Shown here piece by piece: positions 36,728 through 42,111 of a stretch of 64,000 nt of DNA. The position numbers and the translations under genes were made by a program. The notes beneath the pieces were generated by a model. That model did not search any database, was not told where the DNA came from, and worked only from the letters and a program-made list of their open reading frames with translations. Positions within the stretch are counted from its first letter, which is position 1; each line of letters starts with the position of its first letter. The stretch is taken from NCBI GenBank assembly GCA_033856235.1, contig JAWVFI010000047.1:1-64000 (forward strand), read 5' to 3'. The DNA comes from DASXRU01 sp033856235. Lineage in GTDB: Bacteria; Acidobacteriota; Blastocatellia; Pyrinomonadales; Pyrinomonadaceae.

Positions 36728-36815
36728 GCATGCGTGGCTGAGCAGCAAAGGCACCTGACTGTAGATCAGGCGTCCCATGTGGACTACGTAGGTGCGAGTC
36801 CTACCGTATGCACCA
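36728..36815 (+). tRNA. tRNA-Tyr(GTA)
   Basis: Acceptor GCATGCG / CGTATGC, anticodon arm CCTGA-CTGTAGA-TCAGG, long variable arm as expected for bacterial Tyr, T loop TGCGAGT and encoded CCA. It is the first gene of the array. Confidence 0.92.
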
Positions 36816-36896
36816 AGTCATTGCCGAATGCTAATTTCCGGTTTCCGATTGGTCGATCACCACTCAAAAGATTAATTGCCAATCGGCAATGCTTAC

Positions 36897-36971
36897 GGGG
36901 GCGTAGGCTAACAGACAAACCTTCGGGTTCCAGCCCCGACATTCTCGGTTCAAATCCGAGCGCCCTTGCCA
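36897..36971 (+). tRNA. tRNA-Trp(CCA), D-loop without GG
   Basis: Acceptor GGGGGCG / CGCCCTT (two G-T pairs), anticodon arm TCGGG-TTCCAGC-CCCGA, T arm CTCGG-TTCAAAT-CCGAG, discriminator G and encoded CCA. The D loop (AACAGACA) lacks the conserved G18-G19 and the D stem has one mismatch, which is unusual. Confidence 0.85.
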
Positions 36972-37023
36972 ACAACTTTTGATGGCCGGCAAAGTTCCGG
37001 CAAACAATCTCTTACAAAATTTC

Positions 37024-37111
37024 GGAAGGCCCGACAGTAGAGTGAGTCAAACAGTCTTGAAAACTGTGGCGGCTTTGTCCGCGTAGGGTTCGACTCCCTA
37101 GCCTTCCACCA
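37024..37111 (+). tRNA. tRNA-Ser(TGA)
   Basis: Acceptor GGAAGGC / GCCTTCC, anticodon arm ACAGT-CTTGAAA-ACTGT, long variable arm (GGCGGCTTTGTCCGC) and encoded CCA. The discriminator is A rather than the usual G of bacterial Ser. Confidence 0.9.
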
Positions 37112-37190
37112 ACAAGAGTCCGACAAACTTTAATTTGTTGCTGAGTTCCTCAAGGACAGACGACGGCAAGCTAAAGCTCGTCGGACAAAT

Positions 37191-37275
37191 GGAGACGTCG
37201 CCTAACGGTATGGCAGCAGGTTGCTAACCTGCCGGGAGAAATCCTGTGAGCGTTCGAACCGCTCCGTCTCCGCCA
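37191..37275 (+). tRNA. tRNA-Ser(GCT)
   Basis: Acceptor GGAGACG / CGTCTCC, anticodon arm GCAGG-TTGCTAA-CCTGC, long variable arm, T arm GAGCG-TTCGAAC-CGCTC, discriminator G and encoded CCA. Canonical. Confidence 0.94.
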
Positions 37276-37370
37276 AATCATTGCCGATTTCCAAATGCTA
37301 ATTGCCAACTTGCCCGCCGCTTCCGAGATAGAGAATTGGCAATCGCAATTTGGCAATTGGCAATGTCTGG

Positions 37371-37448
37371 GGACCTGTAGCTCAGTGGAATCAGAGCGCG
37401 ACTCTGCGAAGGTCGAGGTCGCACGTTCAAATCGTGCCAGGTCCGCCA
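37371..37448 (+). tRNA. tRNA-Arg(GCG)
   Basis: Acceptor GGACCTG / CAGGTCC, anticodon arm CGACT-CTGCGAA-GGTCG, T arm GCACG-TTCAAAT-CGTGC, encoded CCA. A GCG anticodon is uncommon in bacteria, which normally read CGY with ACG (inosine). Confidence 0.9.
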
Positions 37449-37538
37449 AACCAAATGCGGAATGCCGAATGCGCCAGGGAATGAAGCCAACTCCGCAATC
37501 TGAAGTCCGTAATCCGAAATCGAAGGAGGGAGGCCGCC

Positions 37539-37769
37539 ATGAATTTCACACAATGCAGACTACGAAAAGGAAAGACCGAACAGATCGCATGGATCCCGTC
37601 TGAGTTTGCCAGGAAGCTCAGGAACCTCCGCATCAATGGTGAGAGCGGATGGCGAGTGCTGGGAGTCGGGGCGACCATGCCGGCGAGTTATTTGCGCCAA
37701 CGCTATCGCCCTCACCAGATCGCTCTTGCCAGTATTCGATCCGAGATCGTCCAACGGCAGGGCGCCTGA
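37539..37769 (+). CDS. Small conserved-looking protein encoded within the tRNA array
   Basis: The 76-residue frame has a strong Shine-Dalgarno sequence (GGAGGGAGG) 6 nt before its ATG, so it is likely translated. The sequence MNFTQCRLRKGKTEQIAWIP...GWRVLGVG resembles, from memory, a family of very small proteins with a WIP...GW-V--VG pattern seen in phage and bacterial accessory regions; I cannot verify this. It is predicted soluble and cytoplasmic. The last ten codons overlap the first 30 nt of tRNA-Gln(CTG), so full-length mRNA and mature tRNA compete or are processed from one transcript. Function unknown. Confidence 0.7.
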   Translation: MNFTQCRLRKGKTEQIAWIPSEFARKLRNLRINGESGWRVLGVGATMPASYLRQRYRPHQIALASIRSEIVQRQGA

Positions 37770-37813
37770 TTCTGAATCAGGATATTGAAGTTCGAATCTT
37801 CATCTCGGAGCCA
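37740..37813 (+). tRNA. tRNA-Gln(CTG)
   Basis: Acceptor TCCGAGA / TCTCGGA, anticodon arm CCTGA-TTCTGAA-TCAGG, T arm TGAAG-TTCGAAT-CTTCA, discriminator G and encoded CCA. Its 5' end overlaps the 3' end of the preceding small ORF. Confidence 0.92.
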
Positions 37814-37824
37814 ACTCGCAACGA

Positions 37825-37908
37825 CGCGGAGTGCACTGGAGTCGTTTAAGGCGCCAGGGAGGGGTTCATAGTCCGTTGATGCAGGTTCAAGTCCTGTCTC
37901 CGCAACCA
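37825..37908 (+). tRNA. Initiator-like tRNA-fMet(CAT)
   Basis: The acceptor is C-GCGGAG / CTCCGC-A: position 1 C faces 72 A, the mismatch that marks bacterial initiator tRNAs, and the 3' end is GCAACCA. The anticodon loop is TTCATAG, flanked by a G-rich 5' strand (AGGGG) facing TCCGT. The D region is abnormal, with CTGG / CCAG pairing around a 14-nt loop. T arm GCAGG-TTCAAGT-CCTGT. Confidence 0.75.
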
Positions 37909-37914
37909 AAATTC

Positions 37915-37990
37915 GGACCCGTAGTTCAGCCGGAATCAGAACAGTCGTTTCCTAAACGACAAGCCGCAGGTTCGAGTCCTGCCGGGTCCT
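37915..37990 (+). tRNA. tRNA-Arg(CCT), CCA not encoded
   Basis: Acceptor GGACCCG / CGGGTCC, anticodon arm GTCGT-TTCCTAA-ACGAC, T arm GCAGG-TTCGAGT-CCTGC. The gene ends TCAT instead of N-CCA, making it the only array member without an encoded CCA. It is followed by a hairpin repeat. Confidence 0.9.
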
Positions 37991-37992
37991 CA

Positions 37993-38058
37993 TGTTAGGA
38001 CAGGCATTCCTGTCTGTCCCTTCAATTCATACTGGACAGACAGGAATGTCTGTCCTAC
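37993..38058. repeat. Inter-tRNA palindrome TAGGACAGGCATTCCTGTC
   Basis: TAGGACAGGCATTCCTGTCT pairs nearly perfectly with AGACAGGAATGTCTGTCCTA. A diverged copy fills another tRNA spacer at 38709-38774. Confidence 0.85.
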
Positions 38059-38060
38059 AT

Positions 38061-38138
38061 GCCGGCGTAGCCCAACAGGAAGGAGGCGCTAGTCTTAGAA
38101 ACTAGACAGTGTGGGTTCGAATCCCTCCGCCGGTACCA
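38061..38138 (+). tRNA. tRNA-Leu(TAG) with short variable loop
   Basis: Acceptor GCCGGCG / CGCCGGT, anticodon arm CTAGT-CTTAGAA-ACTAG, variable region only ACAGT (5 nt), T arm GTGGG-TTCGAAT-CCCTC with one T-T mismatch, encoded CCA. Bacterial Leu tRNAs normally have a long variable arm, so identity or charging is uncertain. Confidence 0.82.
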
Positions 38139-38144
38139 ACTCAT

Positions 38145-38251
38145 TTTGGAGTGCGCTGACCTGTCAGCGCTTTCGTCGGTCGCGACCTGTCGCGACCAAG
38201 CGGGGTCGAGCCGCCGCAGACCAAAGCGGCGACAGGTCGCCGCACTCCAAA
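38145..38251. repeat. Family B palindromic repeat, copy 3 (tRNA spacer)
   Basis: TTTGGAGTGCGCTGACCTG through GGTCGCCGCACTCCAAA with nested hairpins. It fills the spacer between the two Leu tRNAs. Confidence 0.85.
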
Positions 38252-38263
38252 GAGTCCTACTTT

Positions 38264-38341
38264 GCGCGTGTAGCCCAATTGGTAGAGGCGGCTGACTTAA
38301 GATCAGTTTTCTGATGAGTTCGAATCTCTCCATGCGCACCA
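38264..38341 (+). tRNA. tRNA-Leu(TAA) with short variable loop
   Basis: Acceptor GCGCGTG / CATGCGC, D loop with GGTAGA, anticodon arm GCTGA-CTTAAGA-TCAGT, short variable region, T arm centred on TTCGAAT with weak outer pairs, encoded CCA. It also lacks the long variable arm expected for Leu. Confidence 0.82.
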
Positions 38342-38342
38342 T

Positions 38343-38418
38343 GGCGTCGAATGCAAAGAGTCGCGCAGTTAGTTTTTCACACTAACTTTAGAGAGTTCGA
38401 GTCTCTCCGACGCTACCA
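38343..38418 (+). tRNA. tRNA-Glu(TTC), unusual D arm
   Basis: Acceptor GGCGTCG / CGACGCT, anticodon arm TTAGT-TTTTCAC-ACTAA, T arm GAGAG-TTCGAGT-CTCTC, encoded CCA. The D arm (TGC...GCA) has no GG in its loop. It starts 1 nt after the CCA of the preceding tRNA. Confidence 0.85.
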
Positions 38419-38428
38419 ACAGTTTGCT

Positions 38429-38502
38429 GTGGCCTTGGTGTAATTGATAACACACTGCAATGTGAATGCAGAGATGACGGTTCAACTCCGCAGGTCACCC
38501 CA
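38429..38502 (+). tRNA. tRNA-His(GTG), shortened T stem
   Basis: Acceptor GTGGCCT / AGGTCAC with C73 (a His hallmark), D stem GTGT / ACAC, anticodon arm CTGCA-ATGTGAA-TGCAG, encoded CCA. The T stem has only four positions, one mismatched (ACGG-TTCAACT-CCGC). Confidence 0.82.
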
Positions 38503-38628
38503 ATTGATTTCGGAATTAGGGATGCGGATTTCGGATTGGTTTCGTAAATTCCCTGGTCGCGGATGGGGAGCTTCCGTGCTTAGAATCAGCCAAGCCGCAT
38601 TCTGAAATCAGCAATTCGAAATCCCCAT

Positions 38629-38703
38629 GGAACTGTGGCCGAGAGGTGAGGCACTTGGTTGTCAACCAAGCCGATGACGGTTCGAGTCCGTTCAGTTCCG
38701 CCA
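38629..38703 (+). tRNA. tRNA-Asp(GTC)
   Basis: Acceptor GGAACTG / CAGTTCC, anticodon arm CTTGG-TTGTCAA-CCAAG, T loop TTCGAGT, discriminator G and encoded CCA. Confidence 0.94.
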
Positions 38704-38708
38704 GACTG

Positions 38709-38774
38709 TATGACAGGCACTCCTGCCTGTCCCTCTTCAAACAAATATCGGACAGATAAGAATGTCTGCCCGAC
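38709..38774. repeat. Inter-tRNA palindrome (TGACAGGCACTCCTGCCTGTCC)
   Basis: A diverged copy of the element at 37993; the left arm GACAGGCACTCCTGCCTGTC faces GGACAGATAAGAATGTCTG. Confidence 0.75.
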
Positions 38775-38848
38775 CGGGGTGTGGTGTAACGCAAGCATCC
38801 GAGTTTTGGGAACTCGTGGCGACAGTTCGATTCTGTTCATCCCGACCA
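38775..38848 (+). tRNA. tRNA-Pro(TGG)
   Basis: Acceptor CGGGGTG / CATCCCG with the C1-G72 pair typical of bacterial Pro, anticodon arm CGAGT-TTTGGGA-ACTCG, T arm GACAG-TTCGATT-CTGTT, encoded CCA. Confidence 0.92.
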
Positions 38849-38956
38849 GCAAAGGATTTCGGATTTCGGAATGCGGACTTCGGATTGGTCGTAAGCGCCA
38901 AGCCCGTGGATCTTGCAAATTCGCAATTCTCAATCCGCAATCCGAAATTCCCCCGT

Positions 38957-39033
38957 GCATCGTTGGTCCAGTTGGTTCAAGACACGGCGTTGCCTTCGCT
39001 GAGACACCGGTTCGAATCCGGTACGATGCTCCA
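38957..39033 (+). tRNA. tRNA-Gly(GCC)
   Basis: Acceptor GCATCGT / ACGATGC, anticodon arm CGGCG-TTGCCTT-CGCTG, T arm CACCGG-TTCGAAT-CCGGT, discriminator T as usual for bacterial Gly, encoded CCA. Confidence 0.92.
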
Positions 39034-39045
39034 GTTTCAGATGTT

Positions 39046-39120
39046 GCCCCTGTAGCTTAAAGGAAGAGCGGTTCGCTTCGAACGAATCAGGTATGGGTTC
39101 GAGTCCTATCAGGGGCTCCA
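39046..39120 (+). tRNA. tRNA-Arg(TCG)
   Basis: Acceptor GCCCCTG / CAGGGGC, anticodon arm GTTCG-CTTCGAA-CGAAT, T arm ATGGG-TTCGAGT-CCTAT, encoded CCA. Discriminator T is unusual for Arg. Confidence 0.9.
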
Positions 39121-39122
39121 AC

Positions 39123-39245
39123 TTGGAGTGCGGCGGCAGAGCGGAGCGGCGACGCCGCTTTGGATCGAGTTGAAAACCCCATATCAGCTCAGCCCTCATC
39201 CATCCAAAGCGCCGTCGTCGCTCCGCTCTGCAGGCGCACTCCAAA
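39123..39245. repeat. Family B palindromic repeat, copy 4 (tRNA spacer)
   Basis: TTGGAGTGCGGCGGCAGAGC pairs with GCTCTGCAGGCGCACTCCAA; it contains CGCTTTGGATCG and ATCCAAAGCG arms. It fills the spacer to within 2 nt of the next tRNA. Confidence 0.85.
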
Positions 39246-39246
39246 A

Positions 39247-39321
39247 GCGGAAGTGATGTAGCTGGAAACATGCGAGTCTCCCAAACTTGCTTCGAGAGTT
39301 CGAATCTCTCCTTCCGCTCCA
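39247..39321 (+). tRNA. tRNA-Gly(CCC)
   Basis: Acceptor GCGGAAG / CTTCCGC, anticodon arm CGAGT-CTCCCAA-ACTTG, T arm GAGAG-TTCGAAT-CTCTC, discriminator T, encoded CCA. Confidence 0.9.
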
Positions 39322-39333
39322 AAAATCCAAATT

Positions 39334-39463
39334 AGCCGCAGGTGAACGCGGATAAGAACGGATCAGAAAAAGACAAAGGCAGAATGAACAGGGAAGGCGG
39401 AAAGTCTTTATTAGCCTATCCGATCTTTCTGATCCGCGTGTCTCCGCGTTCATCCGCGGCTGA
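39334..39463. repeat. Inter-tRNA inverted repeat (AGCCGCAGGTGAACGCGG)
   Basis: AGCCGCAGGTGAACGCGGAT and CGGATCAGAAA pair with TTTCTGATCCG and GCGTTCATCCGCGGCT. Same family as 2046-2198. Confidence 0.8.
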
Positions 39464-39469
39464 AGATTC

Positions 39470-39547
39470 GCGCGCGTGTCGCCAAGCGGCTAAGGCGCCG
39501 GATTGCAACTCCGGTATTCGCGAGTTCGAGTCTCGCCGCGCGCTCCA
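39470..39547 (+). tRNA. tRNA-Cys(GCA)
   Basis: Acceptor GCGCGCG / CGCGCGC, anticodon arm CCGGA-TTGCAAC-TCCGG, T arm GCGAG-TTCGAGT-CTCGC, discriminator T as expected, encoded CCA. Confidence 0.94.
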
Positions 39548-39555
39548 AATACCTT

Positions 39556-39648
39556 GTCAGAACCACTTGCGGTAGCTGGTGGTTGATCTTTTGTTGGCAG
39601 AGCGTCGAGGTCATCGTTCAACCACCCGCTACCGCAGGTGGTTCTGAC
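39556..39648. repeat. Family A 93-nt palindromic repeat, copy 5 (tRNA spacer)
   Basis: Termini GTCAGAACCACTTGCGGTAG and CTACCGCAGGTGGTTCTGAC; slightly diverged but again exactly 93 nt. It separates tRNA-Cys from the HNH gene. Confidence 0.9.
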
Positions 39649-39671
39649 TCAATCCTGAAAGGAGGTGCCGG

Positions 39672-40259
39672 GTGACATCACTTAACGGCAGAGTTCTACT
39701 ACTAAACCAAACTTACGAACCGCTCGGCACCGTCAGTGTGGCGCGAGCGATAATCATGACCTTCAAGAACAGCGTCTTCGTCGAGGAGTTGGACGGCGAT
39801 CGCGTGTTGCATTCGGCGCACGCCGAATTTCCTGTGCCGTCGGTCATCCGCCGCCGCACTTACATCAACGTTCGTCGTCGTCGCGAGGCGTCGGGTACAA
39901 AGCGGCTGCGTATTTACATGCGCGACAAGTTTCGCTGCCAGTACTGCGGTGACAAGAAGGGCGCGGCCGAGCTTACTCTCGATCACATTCAGCCACGGTC
40001 GCGCGGTGGCGATAACTCGCCTGTGAACATCGTTACTGCGTGCGTGCTTTGCAATAACCGCAAGGGCAATCGCACTCCCGCGGAAGCGCGCATGCCGCTG
40101 CTGACTTCGCAGTCGGCGTTGCGTGTAAAGCTGGAGCGCGTGGTGCTCTGCCACTATGCAGAGGCGCGCGCCGAGTGGCGCAAGTACTTGTTCATGGACG
40201 TTCACGATGACCGTGAGGTCATTGCCCGGGTGCACGCTGAACAGAAGCGGCACGCCTAG
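39672..40259 (+). CDS. HNH endonuclease within the tRNA array
   Basis: The 195-residue protein starts at GTG 39672 behind AAGGAGGTG. The N-terminal 75 residues (RVLLLNQTYEPLGTVSVARA ... FPVPSVIRRRTYINVRRRRE) are typical of a common stand-alone bacterial HNH subgroup. The HNH fold follows at about 85-145: CQYCG zinc knuckle, ELTLDHIQPRSRGGDNSP with the catalytic His, NIVTACVLCNNRKGNRTPAEA with Asn and the second CxxC. All key residues are present, so it should be an active metal-dependent nuclease. It sits between tRNA-Cys and tRNA-Phe on the same strand; target DNA or RNA is unknown. Confidence 0.92.
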   Translation: MTSLNGRVLLLNQTYEPLGTVSVARAIIMTFKNSVFVEELDGDRVLHSAHAEFPVPSVIRRRTYINVRRRREASGTKRLRIYMRDKFRCQYCGDKKGAAELTLDHIQPRSRGGDNSPVNIVTACVLCNNRKGNRTPAEARMPLLTSQSALRVKLERVVLCHYAEARAEWRKYLFMDVHDDREVIARVHAEQKRHA

Positions 40260-40336
40260 AACCGGTGTCGGGTGTCAGGTGCCAGGGATCAGCCTTTGAT
40301 CTGACACCTGGCACCCGACACGTGGCACCCATGCCA

Positions 40337-40411
40337 GGTCGGATAGCTGAGACGGATTAGCGTGGGTTTGAAAAACCCGAGAGGTTGGTTCGATTCCAAC
40401 TCCGACCACCA
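40337..40411 (+). tRNA. tRNA-Phe(GAA)
   Basis: Acceptor GGTCGGA / TCCGACC, anticodon arm TGGGT-TTGAAAA-ACCCG, T arm GTTGG-TTCGATT-CCAAC, discriminator A, encoded CCA. Confidence 0.92.
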
Positions 40412-40492
40412 GCTTAAAGTCTCGGGTTTCGAGTTTCGAGTTCATCAATGCTACTTCAAACCCGAAACTCGCCACTCGCAACCGAGGATTTT

Positions 40493-40568
40493 GCCCGAGT
40501 AGCTCAATTGACGGAGCGCTGGTCCTACAAACCAGAGGTTGAAGGTTTGAGTCCTTCCTTGGGCACCA
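40493..40568 (+). tRNA. tRNA-Val(TAC)
   Basis: Acceptor GCCCGAG / CTTGGGC, anticodon arm CTGGT-CCTACAA-ACCAG, T arm GAAGG-TTTGAGT-CCTTC, discriminator A, encoded CCA. Confidence 0.92.
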
Positions 40569-40651
40569 AACTAAAGTTTCGGGTTTCGAGTTCCGAGTTA
40601 ATCCGTGCGACCCAAACTCGAAACCCGAAACTCGAAACCCGAAACTGACCC
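40569..40651. repeat. Inter-tRNA palindrome of TCGGGTTTCGAGTT words
   Basis: AGTTTCGGGTTTCGAGTT faces AACTCGAAACCCGAAACT, the latter partly duplicated. Similar words fill spacers at 40417-40484 and 41452-41536. Confidence 0.8.
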
Positions 40652-40730
40652 GGGCCTGTAGCTCAGCTGGAATCAGAGCGGCTGTTTTCTAAACAGCAGG
40701 TCGCAGGTTCAAATCCTGCCAGGCTCACCA
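40652..40730 (+). tRNA. tRNA-Arg(TCT)
   Basis: Acceptor GGGCCTG / CAGGCTC, anticodon arm GCTGT-TTTCTAA-ACAGC, T arm GCAGG-TTCAAAT-CCTGC, encoded CCA. Confidence 0.93.
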
Positions 40731-40736
40731 GGACAT

Positions 40737-40814
40737 TGCGGAGTAGCTCAAGCTGGAAAGAGCGTTCGTCTCATAAACGAGAGGTTGCGGGTTCGACTCC
40801 CGCCTCCGCGACCA
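40737..40814 (+). tRNA. tRNA-Met(CAT), elongator type
   Basis: Acceptor TGCGGAG / CTCCGCG, D stem GCTC / GAGC, anticodon arm TTCGT-CTCATAA-ACGAG, T arm GCGGG-TTCGACT-CCCGC, encoded CCA. It could instead be tRNA-Ile2 if C34 is lysidinylated; sequence alone does not decide. Confidence 0.88.
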
Positions 40815-40822
40815 ATTTATTC

Positions 40823-40897
40823 GGGGCTATGATCTAATGGCTATGATGCCTGCCTTGCAAGCAGGACGTAGAGGTTCGACTCCTCTTAGCTCCACCA
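40823..40897 (+). tRNA. tRNA-Ala(TGC)
   Basis: Acceptor GGGGCTA / TAGCTCC with the G3-T70 wobble that defines Ala identity, anticodon arm CCTGC-CTTGCAA-GCAGG, T loop TTCGACT, encoded CCA. Confidence 0.93.
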
Positions 40898-40907
40898 ACT
40901 TCTTCCT

Positions 40908-40987
40908 GGCGATGTAGCTCAACTGGCTAACAGAGCGTCGGTCTTGTAAACCGAACGATAAGGGTTCGAATCCCTTCATCGCCTCCA
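40908..40987 (+). tRNA. tRNA-Thr(TGT)
   Basis: Acceptor GGCGATG / CATCGCC, anticodon arm TCGGT-CTTGTAA-ACCGA, T arm AAGGG-TTCGAAT-CCCTT, discriminator T, encoded CCA. Confidence 0.93.
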
Positions 40988-41183
40988 GAGACTAACGATG
41001 AGTGGTTGGCATGTTGAGAGAAAAGAAGATTTTCATATGTCATTTTCATTTCTCATTTTTCATTGGAGACTGTGTGAGTGCGCTGTTCCCGATCCCTTCC
41101 AATGAAAGGGTACATCGGGGATCGAAATGACAAATTGAAAATGGCTTTGCTTCAGCATCCATCCACCAACCCAAACTTTTAAT

Positions 41184-41259
41184 TGTGGCGTAGCCAAGCT
41201 GGTAAGGCAGCGCATTGTTAATGCACCCACCGGGGGTTCGAATCCCTCCGCCACAGCCA
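41184..41259 (+). tRNA. tRNA-Asn(GTT)
   Basis: Acceptor TGTGGCG / CGCCACA, anticodon loop TTGTTAA in a stem with one mismatch, T arm GGGGG-TTCGAAT-CCCTC, discriminator G, encoded CCA. Confidence 0.9.
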
Positions 41260-41371
41260 AATCATTGCCAATTGCCGGTTGTCGATTTCCGATTGGTCTT
41301 CTCGGAGTATTACCTGTATGCGCGGCGCCCAGGAAATCAACAATCGGCAATTGGCAATTGAAAATGTTTAT

Positions 41372-41447
41372 TGACCCGGAACTCGAGTGACAGAGTGGCG
41401 GATTTTTAATCCGAAAGGTGCGGGTTTGAGCCCCGTCGGGTCAACCA
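41372..41447 (+). tRNA. tRNA-Lys(TTT)
   Basis: Acceptor TGACCCG / CGGGTCA, anticodon loop TTTTTAA closed by CGGA / TCCG, T arm GCGGG-TTTGAGC-CCCGT, discriminator A, encoded CCA. It is a near-duplicate of the next tRNA. Confidence 0.92.
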
Positions 41448-41542
41448 GTTTTGGACAGTTTCGAGTTACGGGTTTGGGGTTTCGAGTTTAATTTGTATTC
41501 CAACTCGAAACCCGAAACTCCAAACTCGAAACCCCCAGTTAT

Positions 41543-41618
41543 TGACCCGGAACTCGAGCGACAGAGTGGCGGATTCTTAATCCGTGAGGTGCGGGTTTGA
41601 GCCCCGTCGGGTCAACCA
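41543..41618 (+). tRNA. tRNA-Lys(CTT)
   Basis: Almost identical to tRNA-Lys(TTT) 95 nt upstream, differing mainly at anticodon position 34 (C for T), in the D loop and beside the anticodon stem. A tandem duplication with anticodon change is the likely origin. Encoded CCA. Confidence 0.92.
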
Positions 41619-41624
41619 ATCTTT

Positions 41625-41746
41625 TTTGGAGTGCGCCGGCAGAGCGCAGTGGCGACGGCGCTTTGGATCGTTTGCGACCAAAGCGAAGCAGATTCAAGCG
41701 CTGCTATCCAAAGCGGCGTCGCGCTACGCTTGCCGCCGCACTCCAA
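41625..41746. repeat. Family B palindromic repeat, copy 5 (tRNA spacer)
   Basis: TTTGGAGTGCGCCGGCAGAG through GCTTGCCGCCGCACTCCAA, with CGCTTTGGATCG / ATCCAAAGCG inner arms as in copy 4. Confidence 0.85.
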
Positions 41747-41749
41747 TGT

Positions 41750-41823
41750 CGCGGTGTAGCTCAATGGCAGAGCCCTCGATCGATAATCGGGAGATGAAGG
41801 TTCGACTCCCTCCGCCGCGACCA
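41750..41823 (+). tRNA. tRNA-Ile(GAT), C33 variant
   Basis: Acceptor CGCGGTG / CGCCGCG, D arm GCTC-AATGGCA-GAGC, anticodon arm CTCGA-TCGATAA-TCGGG, T loop TTCGACT with one A-C mismatch in the stem, encoded CCA. Position 33 reads C instead of the near-universal T. Confidence 0.82.
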
Positions 41824-41929
41824 ATGATTAGGTGTCGGGTGCCGGGTGTCAGGTGCCAGGTGTCAGCTGGCTCAAGGCTGGCTAAGCATTTCTTCTAAGA
41901 CCCGACACCCCAACACCTGAGACCCTTTC

Positions 41930-42025
41930 CGGGGCATAGCTCAATCGGTAGAGCAGCCGCCTTATAAGCGGTTTTAGCGCCAGATAAGCGCAAGGTTCTG
42001 GGTTCGAGTCCCAGTGCCCCGACCA
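41930..42025 (+). tRNA. tRNA-Ile(TAT) with long variable arm
   Basis: Acceptor CGGGGCA / TGCCCCG, anticodon arm GCCGC-CTTATAA-GCGGT, T arm CTGGG-TTCGAGT-CCCAG, encoded CCA. Between anticodon and T arms lie about 26 nt with an internal hairpin (GCGC-CAGATAA-GCGC), like a class II variable arm, which Ile tRNAs do not normally have. Confidence 0.85.
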
Positions 42026-42111
42026 TTACATGGTTTCAATTTTCAGGTTTGAGGTTTCAAGTTTCCCAAGCGCCAATCTGAAACCTGAGACCCGGAACCT
42101 GAAATTCTTCT

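Noticed and set aside
36822..37470. GCCGAATGC words in tRNA spacers resembling the Y RNA 5' motif
   Set aside because: They lack the following TACAT, the 3' CTTGTC strand and a complementary closing stem, and belong to the AATTGCC/TTCGGATT palindromes.
38061..38138. Possible amber suppressor tRNA
   Set aside because: The anticodon is TAG, which reads CTA (Leu); a suppressor would need CTA.
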